Source: Aldrovandia affinis | Taxonomy: Eukaryota > Chordata > Actinopteri > Notacanthiformes > Halosauridae | Direction of reading: 5' to 3' | Length of the DNA stretch: 64,000 nt | Assembly: GCA_029706075.1 (NCBI GenBank) | Contig: JAINUG010000147.1 | Span: 1,050,501 to 1,114,500, forward strand | Part shown: positions 33,190-45,630 of the stretch, one piece after another | Layout: every line of letters begins with the position of its first letter | Position numbering within the stretch: the stretch's first letter is position 1 | The notes under the pieces: generated by a model | What the model was told of the DNA's origin: nothing | Database searches by the model: none | What the model saw: only the letters and a program-made list of their open reading frames with translations | Program-made: the position numbers and the translations under genes

Positions 33190-35370
33190 ATAATTGCCTT
33201 CCAAATTGAGGAGTAAAATGGGGAAAATCTAAAAAAATAATAATAATCACTTGGCAGGTGTAATCATTTCATGAACATGTCCATTTGTAGCACATGCGCT
33301 GTAATCCAATTCTAACAAGGAATGCAGGGACTGACATAGGCCATGGCAGAAGTGGCTGTTAAAAGTAAACCGAGCTTTCAATAAGATTGCTGTCTCATTA
33401 AACCTCTGTCTTCAGCTTAACCCTCTCTTGAACTCCAGAGAATGAGCGCTGCATGCTGCAGGAGAGAATCCCATGTCTTCAATTGACTTGAAATTCTTTT
33501 AACGATGGCACCCCAGAGTCTGCCTTTGAAAATGTCCAATTTTCCCTGACTTGTGAATCTTGTGACCATCCTCTACGCCAATGCTAACTTCCATCAGCTG
33601 TAGAAGTCACAGGGGCCGTACCTGACAGAATCGCATTTGCAATTCATGTTTAACCGTGAGCTTCAGTGATTTCCCTCAGGAAACCCTCCGGCTACACTAA
33701 ATCACGATGGCGATAATCCATAAATATGTTTTGAAATCGGAGAGTGTAAACTCCCAGAGGAGATGTCTCACACTAAAACAATGGTGGTCGATGGCAATGT
33801 CTGTATCCTAAACACTTAGTGGGAGAGTGTCACTCTCACCAGACACAATAGTGAACTGTAAATTCCAGACACGGGCTGTACAGTGAACCCAGACCGTACA
33901 ATAATCACCTATAACCTTGAACTTTCCACTGCCATATCACTGTCCTGTGAAAGTGACACTGTCGTATGAGGAATTTTCTTAAGGGCAACACTGTCTTCTG
34001 TGAATCCAAATTAGGTATAAAGGAAATCAATCATGCACTCAGGCGGATATTGACAAATGAGTTTCTGCCATAACTCATTTTTGTTCATTTGTGCCCTTTG
34101 ATCAATCATTTTATCAGATGTTCTATATACGTATAACAATGTTAATTGCGTAGCGATATCATAATAACAATACAATAACTCCGGAATGCTTAGAGATCTG
34201 ACAGAGAAGAGGACTGCTCTCAATAAACCTGAAGTGTGCCGCACGTGACTGGGCTGGATCAGTTGTCCAGAGGCCGTCTGTCGGCGCTGAAACGGTGAGG
34301 CAGAAATCAGCAGGTGTTTCATTTCCCGGCGCTGAAATTCCCCCGGCGCGGAGGGGCAAGGTTGAGTACAGATCACCTCTGATTTCCTGCCAGCGCTTGA
34401 TTCGTCAGCCCGAGAAAAGGAGCTTATGGATTAAGGGGAGTGTTCTCCTGGGAGCACATGGGGTGGGGAGAGAGATAAGGAACGCTGTCCCTTTAAGGAG
34501 TATTTTTAGTCCGGCAGTTATCACTGGTCACTGGTTAGGAAAATACGTGTTGAGGGCAGCATTAGCCTTGCGGTCTTCTAATAGGGATGTCCAGGATAAA
34601 GAGTGACTAATACAGCGCAAATTAAACAGCAGTCTGCAGGACGAGGCGGCGAAGGGGCGGAACCGATCCGCTGTGGGTTCGGGATGTGTGAAATTGCAGG
34701 AGGCTTTCGCTGGGCACCAAGTGAAGGTATGTAGGTCTTATTCAGATTAAGGAGAATTTCTGTCACTCTTCCATGTGCCTGCTGTCGATTTTTCCCAGGG
34801 AGGTTGGTGTTACGTTCAGTGGTGTGCCAGGTGTCATTCAGGAATAACATCATTCTTTTCTCTTTTTTTAAACATTTTGTCAGTACATTTATGCACTTGT
34901 GGTAAATAAGTGTCCCTCCTGTCTTTTGGTATTGGTTCACCTTAAATTCTCCCAAAAGCTAATTTGACGTTGGACTTCATTTTCCCTCACCGGAGCGTTC
35001 ACTGTATTATAATTTTTTGTCTGTCCTATTCAGGTGGATATTTAAATTTAATGAACCTAGCACTGTCTGTGGGATCAGGTTACTGTATTCATTACACCCT
35101 GACCTGGCTCTTCAGACACCACAGGAACCACACCACTCTACAGAGAGCCATTCAAGGCCACTGCTCGATTTTTTCTTTTTTCCACCAGTAAATATCAGAT
35201 TTGACGAGCTCTATAGAACACAATTGCCATGCGTACTCAGAACCGGGCGCTCTGATCGACTGACAACGTCTAAATGGCCTTTGTGTTTACAAGGCACTCA
35301 GGACAGGGTTGTGGAGTACATGTCCGATTTTATTATGAAATGAGCGCCATCCACTGCCGTGCCGTTGTCG
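33190..35370. other. Interval without a recognised gene
   Basis: There are no repeats I can name and no supported exon. The stretch 33400-34480 has a moderate base composition and few repeats, so it could contain conserved non-coding elements; this needs a cross-species alignment to test. Confidence 0.4.
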
Positions 35371-35378
35371 TACCCCCC

Positions 35379-35381
<3 letters not shown>

Positions 35382-35419
<38 letters not shown>
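35382..35419. repeat. GT microsatellite
   Basis: A pure GT dinucleotide run; the VCVCV and THTHT open frames through it are artefacts. Confidence 0.95.
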
Positions 35420-35420
<1 letters not shown>

Positions 35421-37760
35421 ACTCTGTGCGAGCTGTTTCCGCTTCGTGGAGTACAAAAGCCAATCCATTTGTGCATGCTCCACAGAACAGGACACTGTGC
35501 AAGGAGACCAGCGCAGCATGGTCATTTATCAGCAAAGACATGACTCCACAACCAAAGGGCTCAATGCTTTTTAAAAACATAAAATGGCAGCCAGAGAAGA
35601 GCAATAGGGGAAACTGCCAAGAAGAGGCTATGACCTCTGACATTAAAGAGAACCATTTTGAACTTGCATTTAATATTATGTGGTGGGTAATTTAACGCCT
35701 TTCTACCATACCATGGTATAAAGAATGTAGCAATTTTTTCCATTTTCTGTTCTTGGCTTTGTTTCTGTTTTACCCTTGAATGCAGTTCTCGTGCACAAGG
35801 CTAGATTAACTACACACACCACACCTCTGTATAGAACAGCAGAAAACCATTTTGCTTTTCAGCTCTTACAGTGCAAAGTAAGTGGACACTGTCGGTTGTT
35901 GTGTGCAAAGGGGAGCTCTAACTGTGATTGAAAGCTATGTGAATGGTGTTTAGAGCCATTGAATGGCCGGGCGAATCAGAGCCGGCGTGTGTAAAGAGGC
36001 AGTGCTTATCCGCGCGTTGAGTACGCCGTAATGCAGGACCATGGCGCTCTGAGCCCAGTCTGGCTGGCTCACGAGAACTCCCAGCCTCACGTTGCTTTCA
36101 CAACAGGTATGACGCATCGAGAGTCCACGCCTCCTTTCTTCCCTCCCTCCCACCCACACAGAGAGGAGGAGGAGGAGGAGAGGACAAATCGTGCAATCTC
36201 TCTTTAAAAGGCTCCTACTGATTGTGTTGCTGGTAAAAAAAACATTATCTCTCTCAGCCCAGATGAGGGGCGGGGGCGGGGGCGGGGGCAGGGGGGTTTA
36301 CAGGGTTGAAGCGGAGAACATGTTTCCTCCTGCGGGGGGCACTGTTACAATAAAAAATGTGACTGTTGATTCTTGTTCTCCAAATTAGCTTTGTTTACAT
36401 ATGTTGCATTTAGAATTACCTTTAAGTAAAAGATAGCAAAACAGAGATCGTTTGTTATTCTTGGTCCTCATGCGTCCAGTCCAGTGCATTCAGGCATGTA
36501 CCTTTCCTGATCTTTGAGGGTGACAGGAGTTTATTGCAATGCATTTTTATATATGTGCAGTCACATTCTACCTCAAATGTATAAGAGCAATTTTACGTTC
36601 ACTCATTACACACTCCGTCTACTGTTGGTTGAAACTTGCTCCAATGTCTTTATGCTATCAATTAACTTCTTCCTTTGATAGTGTGCTCAGTTGTCCAAAT
36701 GCCCATCCAAATATCTGCAAACCTCCATACTCCAGCCCTGCCCGCCTTGAAAGGGATCAGGGAGAATGGAGCATGGAGGACAGGCTAGGAAAAAGACAGG
36801 ATGAGGAATTTGGAGAAGGGATGTCCGAAATGAAATCAGACTTCCTCAAAGTTAAGAGTTCTTCCTTCTCTGTCCTTGAATAGAGAAATGCAGTCTGTGG
36901 TAAAGTGCTCTGCTTGCATTGGCCTCTGTTTTAGCTCTCATTCCCGTTGATCCATTCTCAACGAGGGCCTCTACACCTTGCCAGGGCGAGACCACTCCGT
37001 GATAGCTCCACTCTATCCATTTCATGCATGTGAAAGGATGCAAGGACGTGGGATTACCTCAGTTGCGTGTTTTTTAGGGATAAAGATCCTAGACTGTGCA
37101 CTGCAGGGGGACTTAAAAGGTGCACTTAAAAGCCACTGTCAATATTGTTTATCAGAAAGGGATGTGAAATTGACCCCAGCGCCAACGTATGGTGGTGAAG
37201 CCATCACATCACTATTATTTAAAATTATGATTCTTTGATTGACTGTGATGACATTTCATGTTTGAAACACTTTTTGTACACATCTGCAGCGTTTGAAAAA
37301 TCATACAAATGGTCGTTGTTGTGGTTGAAAGGAAGAAATACATCTCCCACAATGCACCTATAATACCTTTTTTATAAGCTGAAGCCATTTTGCAGCCTTT
37401 TCCTGTAGCTGTCAGGTCGGAAATTGACCTGGAATCTGGATAGCTGGTGAACTGGTGTGTGATATATTTAGGCCTTTTTGACCACTACTTCATAAGACAA
37501 TGATACCGAACTTCAGCTTAGAGGTCTGTACATGCCTGAAATTGAAGCCTGAGCCTGTCCTATGCCCACGATGTTCAGGACAGAACCGTACCCGAGCCCT
37601 ACAGCTGCTGCTAATTTAGTGCTCGAGCCCAAACTGAGCCCGAGATCAAAATATTTCCTATTAAAAGCCTTGAGAGGCTGTGAGAGGCCTGTGTTTATTA
37701 GAATTGCATGTCTGCCTCTCATTCTCTCTGCAGAATGATTGTAGAGTTACATATAAATAC
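35420..37760. other. Interval without a recognised gene
   Basis: It holds a GGGGGC simple repeat at about 36265-36295 and otherwise single-copy-looking DNA. No supported exon was found. Confidence 0.4.
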
Positions 37761-37767
37761 ACACACA

Positions 37768-38125
37768 TGGCCTCCCGGGTGGTCTAGTGGTTACAACGTT
37801 CAACGCTGGCCACTACGCCTGGGGTTCGATTCCATCAGCCGTGCCAGTATCAGCTCTGGCTGGAAGTGCCACTAGGGGGCGGCAATTGGCTGTCTGCCCC
37901 AGGGAGGGGGGAGGGAAGCCGATGCTAGTCGCTGTGTTTAGGAGTGTCCCTGTGTGCTTCCTGGAGTTATGGTGACGGCTTGGCGGGTTCCGGCTCGGAG
38001 GAGGCGGTGCCCAGCCGCATGTCACTGCCAGTATCAGGACTATGGCAGCAAACTTGTAAAATATATGAGGGAGTGGGATAATTGACATGAAATGGAGGGT
38101 ATGATTGGATACTAAAAATGGGGGA
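37768..38125 (+). mobile_element. tRNA-derived SINE, copy 3 (different head)
   Basis: The head GGTGGTCTAGTGGTTACAAC (box A) and GGGGTTCGATTCCATC (box B) are well preserved. The body shares GGGGGCGGCAATTGGCTG and the AATGGGGGAAAACGGGG tail type with the copies at 23440 and 32845. Confidence 0.8.
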
Positions 38126-41100
38126 AAACGGGGAGAAAACAGAAGAAAAATAAAATAGAAAGAAAAAAAAACACACACACACACAGACAGCATTGTAAAG
38201 AGACAGTACTGAATGCTTTTCCAGGCTGTACGCACGACTGGATACGGAAATCCTAAGCTATAACATAAAATATAGAAAACAACCATTATATCTCTTGTCA
38301 GAATTCACACCTCCTATCCAGAGCACACAGTAAAACTAGTTAATGAATGGTGCTTTACAGAGAAAATAATAAATATTAATAAGAGAGTGTATAGACAGAC
38401 AATCAAAGTAGGCCTATCACTCCAACCACACAATATAATCTCCAAGGACGAGCCATCTAAAACTATCATATACAGACCGCAAAAAAATATTTCTAGTTTC
38501 ACCCACAGCACACTCTTAAATCTTAAATCAGACATACTAACAACGGATTAGCACATAAATCCGTCTCTCAGGAAACAAAGCAATCGCAGGCAAGCAAATA
38601 GTGAACTTTCACACACACTGAATGGGAAAGCCAAGCAGCTAGACACGTCAGCCCAAAACCATCAACAGAGCAGAAAAGAATCAGCAACAGTTCAAAAAAC
38701 AACCATTGCCAAATAAACATGGCAAGGAACCACAAAATGCTCACAAGCCCAGAACTATTCACAGTCAAAGATAAATCTCCATTAATAGGAGTTGTGGAGG
38801 AAAAATATATCATCCACTGTCGATGGTTTCAGCGCTGCCCTCCTCTCCTCCAACATTCTCCCTGCTGCGCTGAGGTTTCGCTCGTTACTGCTGCGCGAGT
38901 CTGGCCAGCGATGGCAAGGAGTTCTCATGTTGTCTCCACCAACCTGCCACAACCTCTGCCATCACCTTCAATAGCATTTCTAAGACTGGGGAGGGAAAGC
39001 CTCTGGGGAATTTGTAGAAGTTCTCTTTTGTTTGATTTCCTCCAAGGCGAAGTTGGTGATGCCCAAAGCTGAGGTAACGCTACACATGCCATTGTGCACG
39101 CCCGCACGCCCTCACAGACGTACAAATGACGTGCACAGAAAGGGAGAATAGGAAAAGTGGTCTATGACAGCCTATCGCTCAATGATGAGAACCTGGATGT
39201 GGATGCAGCTGCCAATGTGTATGCCAACATATGTATTCAACTAACGAGACCCTAGTACTTATTCAAAAATTAGCCCTAACTACTCAGGTCGGGTAGCAGA
39301 TCTCTAGAGAATGACATTATTAAGAGTGTTGAGGAAGGATTTGTATGGAGATTGAGCGCAATGCTAGAGCGTGCATTTAAAAAAATAATTGGAGACACAG
39401 GCATTTCAGATACAGTGACTGATAGGGATAGAAAATCTGACATGCATCCGGTGCCAATCACTGCAAGGGACTGCAAGTAGGAGGGCACAACTGCAAATGT
39501 CTGGGCCAGTTCACCTAAAAACGCAACCAAACATAAAGCGACTCACACTGACGTGCAGACAACCAGTCCATCATTGACTTTGCATAGCAATGCTAACCAC
39601 CCTATTGATTTATGGGAACATGTTAATCCCTGTGGCAAATCCCCATTAAACACGAGTCAGTTTAGGAGTGGACAGACCAATAGCGCCATGCATGTTGAAG
39701 TTAGTCTGAACTAGTCAGTACACTCACTACAGTTATCACTGCTGCACTGGCTAACTTACCCACTTCATCGCAAGAAATGGCAACCACCCGGGAGAGGCGC
39801 CCCAGGGTGGGCCGATATGATGGTCTAACCTCATTGGTGACTTATTGGGCCCAGTTTTAAATAGTGGCTACAGCAAACAAATGGCCACCCCCAGAGAGGG
39901 CCGTGCAGCTGGCATGTGCAATGGTAGGGGATGCTAGGGATACCTCGGGGTGGTACTGTCCCAGGACACACCGGACGGTGAATGGGTAGTAGCTTACTAT
40001 AGCCGGAGCTTCAGCAAGCCCGAGATAAACTATTGTGTTACTCACCGGGAGCTCTTGAGTCTGTAGTTGAGTCTACAAAAGATTTTAGACACTATCTGTA
40101 TGGCCTTCCCTTCCCCATCCATACAAACCATGCTTCGCTGAAGTAGCTTCTTTTCCTTCAGAGAAAAAGTGAAAAAGGAAGTAAGAGATTAGAGAGAGCT
40201 AGTTGTTTTAATTGTTTTTGGCATCCCTTCCAACCTGTTATAGTCTGCATTTGAGGGAAATACATCTGAACCTGTTCATTGCATTCCGCCTCCTCATCCT
40301 TTTATCTAGATAGCTAAGTAACAGCATAGGGGACTCTGCAGCAAATGTACATTGGTGTTAGAAGATGGAATATTAACTTATCGTTAGCCCTCGCCTTGTC
40401 AGAAAATGCTACAGACTGTTTATATTCATGACTAAATGTACAAACTGTTGTATAATGTATCATGGTTCATGACACTCCATGTTTACCATTCACTTTGTAG
40501 CTGGCATAGCTGCTCATTCACTGCCTGCGTTAGTAATAAAATACACTACACACAGACCCAGCTTTTGTATTTGTTTTGAATATATTCTTATCTACTAACC
40601 CAGTCATAACCCGACAGTCTGATTTCAACACACGCAATAACTACACCGTTATTCTGATGTGCGCAGTAAGCGCCATCTTTCCCTTTTCCTTAGTTACAAA
40701 CTAGGTTTAAACTTCCCTCCATCTTTCCTCTTTGTTCTCGATGACCATGTGCTTAAAGTGTGCACGCACATGCACGTGACCTTCACACATGCGAGAGACA
40801 CACACACACATGCATGCATGGCCACACGCTGTGCCTGCAAGCGAATGCACCCCACACACACAGATTCACACACAGATACACGCATGCGTTCACTCACAGA
40901 TAGTTGTTGTTCATTAATGTACCGAATTGTGCTTTGCCAGTTTGATGCTTTATGTTCAATAAATGTCATTATATTATTTTTCTGACAAGGTTGTCTGTCT
41001 TAATGTTACACTTGTATCCAATTGAGCCAACCTCTGTTGATACCTTTAAACCCCTTAGTTAGATCATCAATATTATTAATTTGGTGTGAACTAAAGGTAT

Positions 41101-41950
41101 AATGTTGTGATTTGATTAAGATGAACTAACTATTAATGTTGTAATTTTTAATTGTAATTATTTATTTCATTATTCATTGAAATTACGATTTTATAGTCAA
41201 ATATATTTTATGAGACTGATATATTAAGCGTAGGCTACTTATATCTTTGGCTGCTACTGTATGAGGAATTAACAAGGTTTACATTGTGGTGTCAACCATA
41301 CTAGAATTCTGATTTCTAGAGAGATAGCACCCTACAGCTGTTTCATTTATCACTGGCGAGTGCCTCTATTCCTTGCAAATGGGTGATTTAGGGCAACTCA
41401 CTGGTTTCGACCTCCCTGTAGGCCCATTACCTTAGGATTTCACTGTTTGTGATGTTCTGGGAAGATCAGCTGACAGAAGCCATGTAGGCACGTCATAAAA
41501 CCAACGGGAAGACGTGAGTTGTCACGGTTCCCTTTCAGAATGATATGTATTTCTCATATAAAGGGGCCGTTGAGAGGCAATTTGTCATGCACCATCGATG
41601 TTTACTGTCAACCTAAAGGTGAATTGTTCGTGGCAGCTTCAAAGGTGTCTGACAAGATACCCCTGACCTTGAGAAATAATGTATATTTCAAAATGTAAAA
41701 CATCCAAACCAGAATGCTGGATTTCCCCCGCATCCTACATAATATAACCTTAGGTTATGTCCTAAAATCGTAAATGGAAAAAAAGAATAAAATAAATGGT
41801 TTATGTTTTAATAAAAATATATTCCATTATAAAAAGAAAAACGAACATAGCTAGATAGCCACAAATATATGTATTTTGTGTTTGAATATGTAAATGATAA
41901 AACAAAACTTAAGATAAATTAATTCATATGAAGCAGGTCTGTTTAAATGA
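38126..41950. other. Interval without a recognised gene
   Basis: It holds short CA runs near 38168 and 40798. Frames such as 38719-39072 show no family resemblance or splice support. Some of 38200-39900 may be decayed transposon DNA that I cannot identify. Confidence 0.4.
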
Positions 41951-41959
41951 ATGGTGGTA

Positions 41960-42281
41960 TTTGTTGTAAAGGTTTGCTTGCTATCACGCATTGTCCCTTT
42001 AAATTCAATTTTCGTGCGGTGATGTGCGCTGATCACCTGTCACAGGCGGAACATGCGCGTTGGTGGGAGAGAGAGGGGGAAGAGGTTTGGACTAGGAGCT
42101 CCGTAACCTCCATCCGCGGTGGAAAGGATGCGAGAGACTCGCAGAGACTACGAGTAAAGATGGAGGAGCAATCTCGAAATGACAAACAAGCAGAGTAGTA
42201 GAATTGCGCCGGGCTTTTTGGAGACAAAAAACACTAACGTTCTGAATTAATCTCGCTCGAGAATCAAAGGGGGGATCGGTC
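41960..42281 (+). promoter_or_regulatory. pclo: Inferred pclo 5' untranslated region and proximal promoter
   Basis: This GC-richer stretch lies directly before the piccolo start codon. No TATA box is evident at a sensible spacing. It includes a short upstream open frame (42160-42198). The transcription start cannot be placed from sequence alone. Confidence 0.5.
42160..42198 (+). promoter_or_regulatory. Upstream open reading frame in the pclo leader
   Basis: ATG in a strong context (A at -3, G at +4) opens a 12-codon frame, MEEQSRNDKQAE, ending in TAG 83 bp before the main ATG. If the leader starts upstream of it, ribosomes would meet this frame first, which could dampen piccolo translation. 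Confidence 0.5.
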
Positions 42282-42499
42282 ATGGGGAACGAAGCGAGCC
42301 TCGAGGGTGGGGAAGGGGTACTCGCTGGATTACCAGAAGGGATTGCATCTGACGGAAAGGGGGGCTTCATTCAGATCCCCGCAGGAACGGAGGCGGATCT
42401 GAGCCAGCTGAGCGAGGAGGAGAGGAGGCAGATCGCTGCTGTAATGTCGAAGGGGCACACGAAGCCGCCTGGAAACGCAAAGGATGCTCCGACACAAAG
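42282..42499 (+). CDS. pclo: Piccolo exon 1 (N-terminus)
   Basis: Piccolo is a giant scaffold of the presynaptic active zone that organises vesicle docking and actin. This exon starts MGNEASLEGGEGVLAGLPEG, and MGNEASLEG is the hallmark start of the piccolo/bassoon family. It contains ADLSQLSEEERRQIAAVMS, which is specific to piccolo and not bassoon. The start context is G at -3 and G at +4. The exon ends in phase 2 after an AG; the reading then continues at 44644 to give QRTSEVD, which aligns with HRKQELD of mammalian piccolo. The donor is therefore inferred to be GC (GCATGG), not GT. No in-phase GT donor with a good consensus was found before the frame leaves homology. Confidence 0.92.
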
Positions 42500-43630
42500 G
42501 CATGGTTCCATTATTTTTGTGCAGTCAATTTTCCGTCTGATCCATTTCTCCTCCTATGTAGGAGCTGGAAATAGACGATGTGTTGTGGTTAGTGCATTGC
42601 AGGTCGGTAGAAGCACATTACGACAAAAGCACCATGGAGAAATACATGCTCACACCCTTTCATATTTACATTCTGTTTCCTCGGTAATGAGAATCAAATG
42701 ACACTCAGGTTACAATATATGTATCAAAATATACTCTTGTTTGTCTTGTGTATGGGTGACGCTGGGTATTGTTACATTTATTACCGAAATATCCGTGCTA
42801 AGATTGGAGGTGTTTTTAAATCGCTGCTGTTGTCTGTACTCACGTATTATATCAAAATATAAAATACAATGCATATTGTGTTCACTATATATGTATTTTT
42901 GCTTTTATTGGTCGGATATGGTGATGGCACGTCCTAAAAAATGGTCTAGATTAACTGTTTGTTATAATCATTACATTAAACGATACTCCCATTGCCGTCA
43001 CAAAATAAATATCCATAAAACACCAGCGTCTGTTGGAGAAATCGAATTGGCTGCTGGGTAAAAATACTACTGTCAAGTAGGCTACTGTCTGTGTATAATA
43101 TGCTTTATTAATCTTAGCATTGACATCTACTCATTTATCCTCTTAAGATCTTTGTGGTCCCTTACTAAAGCTTAGCGCCATCCATTTTACTTTTTTAATG
43201 TTTCTCATTGGTGACGGTATGCATGGTATACAACCCAGTAACACGTCAACTATACCGAGAACAGCATACTAACAGTTCTATGTGAAGAATTTCGTTCGAA
43301 AATTACTTAAACGTGTTGTACATTTTCCCACAGCCCAATGTTTCTGAATAACCGATTAATATGAAGTATTATTAAAAGTAATGTGTTATTTTTACTTCAG
43401 TCTATACGTGGGGGCAGGACTGGGGGGGGAGCACACATATCGATACAGTTATATTTAGAATCGTGAAAGCAAAGCACGGGGCATTCAGTGAATCCTCCCT
43501 CTTTATTTGGACTGCACGTATTGTATTCCCCCTAAAAGGAAAATTTGACTGGATCGAGGAAGTGTACGGCACTGATCGATAGCACTTTTCAGACTTGACG
43601 TCCCTGTCCAAGGTTCTGAAACAGACAGTA

Positions 43631-43654
43631 GAGAGAGAGAGAGAGAGAGAGAGG
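43631..43654. repeat. GA microsatellite in pclo intron 1
   Basis: A GA dinucleotide run of about 12 units. Confidence 0.95.
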
Positions 43655-44319
43655 CAGCGAGTGAATCATCGGTTATGGCGGAGTTAAAATAAGGGTGGGA
43701 GAATTCATTGAGGTGTGACTTTAAATGGTGTGATATCCTTACAGCGTGGCTATTAGCTGTGTGGTGTTGCAGTGGGGCCTGAAATGGGGGTTCAACATAC
43801 ATTATGATTTATGTTTGTAACCCTTTATTTATACATCAAGTTGTAATTCTGCTGCTTTAAGTATTTTGCTCAAGGGCTCGACATTTGTGTCCAGTGTTGT
43901 TTCCCAACGATCTCCTGATATAGAACCCAGTGGCCCATAAATATGCTACAATTCTATTTAAAAAAACATTGTAAGTGGGAGGGGTAGACAAATGGCATGG
44001 ATGGTTTATCAGAAATGTGTTGTTTCCTATATTTTGTTGGATATAACGTTTAAATCAAGATGATAAAGCAGTTTCATCAGGCTTCAATGGACCTTTGACC
44101 TTTGGCAGGATCACATTATTGACGTCCACACCTGAATCTCATTCAGCACTGTAAATGGCAGGCATCTCGACTTGCTGTGGCTTTGTATTGGTCTCTCTTT
44201 CATGTTATTTTGCATGCAGTTCCTGCACACCAACCCTCAGGCTGTAATGGTGCACTATTTGGGTCGACTCATTCTCTGAAACACAGTGTCTAAGGAGAGT
44301 GAACATCACCTTTCATACC

Positions 44320-44576
44320 CAGGGACAGATTATGAGATCATGGGCCCCCGGGCAGGAAAGCCTCTAGGGCCCCCTTACCCCCCCTGCATGCACGCACTCA
44401 CACACACACACACACACACACAGCAAGAAGTGACTCACACTCCAACCACACATGACACATATAAATGTATTTTTAAATAAATATGCATGAGACCAAAAAT
44501 CAGTTTTTTTAGGGCCCCTCTGACCTCTGGGCTCCTGGGCCTGCGCCCGACAGTCCCGTTCGGTAATCCAGCCCTG
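44320..44576. mobile_element. hAT-type MITE in pclo intron 1
   Basis: The left end CAGGGACAGATTATGAG and the right end, CGGTAATCCAGCCCTG, are inverted copies. The interior is GGGCCC-rich and has a CA microsatellite at about 44398-44421. The flanking octamers match poorly (about 5 of 8), so the copy is old. Confidence 0.7.
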
Positions 44577-44643
44577 TGGACACCCCCAGGTAATGTGATA
44601 CTAAAAGAGATGCAAATATTCTTTTTGTCTTTCCATCTCACAG

Positions 44644-45511
44644 GACGTCCGAGGTAGATGCAAACCACCAGCCTCGACAGCCGGGAAAACACCCCACCAC
44701 CCAGGGGCCCACTGGGCTCAGCAAGAGCCGGACGGTCGATGCCTTCAGAACAGGCCCAGCTGCCAGACAGACCCCTCCGGGGAGGAGCCCCTCCTCCGTC
44801 AGCCTCTTAGAGTCCCTCTCCCAGCAGGAGACCCGAGAGGAGGCCAGATCCGGCATGTTCTCCTCCTCTTTCCTGAGCGGGGCCAATCCCCTCAGCGCAG
44901 TGTCCTCCGCTGTGAACAGGTTCAGCCTCTTTGGAGACGACGAGCAGGAGGAGGAGAAGAAGCAGAAAGCTGCTGCACAGGGGGCCAAAGCTCCCCCGCA
45001 GCAGCAGCAGGGGCCTGCGAAACAGGGCCAAGGACCCCCTCAGCAAGGCGCCGGCAAGCCTGGAGCCTTGCAGCAACAAGGGGCCCAGGGACCACAAAAG
45101 CAGGTGGCTCCTAAAGGTGGACCGCAGCAGCAAGCGCCAGGCAAACCAGGACCCCAAGAGCAACAAGGAGCAACCAAACATGGACCCCAAAAACAAGGAC
45201 CAGGCGAACCAGGTTCCCAACAACAACAGGGGCCTGGTAAGCCTGGGGCTCGCCTGCAAGGCCCCCCCGACACCGCAGCTCAATCGGCAGGATCTGCCAA
45301 GACTGGAGCAGCCCCCGCAGAGCCAGGTAAAGCAGGGCCTACGCAGTCACAGGGACCTGGCCCTGGGCCCGCTGGACACAAATCACCCTGCCCGCTGTGC
45401 AAGACCACTGAACTCAACCTGCACACCAAGGACCAGCCAAACTACAACACCTGCACACAGTGTAAAACCATAGTGTGCAGCCTGTGTGGATTCAGCCCTC
45501 CAGATTCTGCG
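44644..45511 (+). CDS. pclo: Piccolo exon 2 (Q/P-rich repeats and zinc finger 1)
   Basis: The acceptor is CTCACAG and the frame enters with one base. [24 protein letters not shown] and [17 protein letters not shown] align with mammalian piccolo. Next come about 100 residues of degenerate QQQGPGKPG-type repeats, the piccolo PAKPxxQQPGP region. The exon ends in zinc finger 1 with [19 protein letters not shown] and TIVCSLCGF, giving the first six zinc-binding cysteines; the last two are in exon 3. The exon is 868 nt and leaves phase 0 at GCG/GTAAGC. The fish finger has PPDSA where mammals have NPHLTEV-like text at the junction. In mammals this zinc finger binds the prenylated Rab acceptor PRA1. 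Confidence 0.95.
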
Positions 45512-45532
45512 GTAAGCTTCTAAAGTATGCAT

Positions 45533-45630
45533 TTGCATTTACATTTTGGCATTTGGCAGACGCTCTTATCCAGAGCGACTTACAAGAGCTCCTTACGACT
45601 CACAAGACTCCAGAGCAACTTACAAGATGT
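45533..45630 (-). mobile_element. L2-clade LINE 3' tail fragment
   Basis: CATTTGGCAGACGCTCTTAT and CCAGAGCGACTTACAAGA match the shared L2/SINE tail in reverse. It sits 20 bp after the exon 2 donor. Confidence 0.8.

Larger units (their letters stand above)
42500..44643 (+). other. pclo: pclo intron 1
   Basis: About 2.1 kb between exons 1 and 2. It includes a GA run (43631-43654) and an hAT-type MITE (44320-44576) only 67 bp before the acceptor CTCACAG. No other exon is seen. Confidence 0.8.

Noticed and set aside
36191-36388. Small secreted-protein-like frame with a hydrophobic start
   Set aside because: It runs through a GGGGGC simple repeat and has no splice, family or conservation support.
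38719-39072. 117-codon plus-strand frame
   Set aside because: No recognisable domain, and overlapping frames of similar quality exist; chance is a fair explanation.
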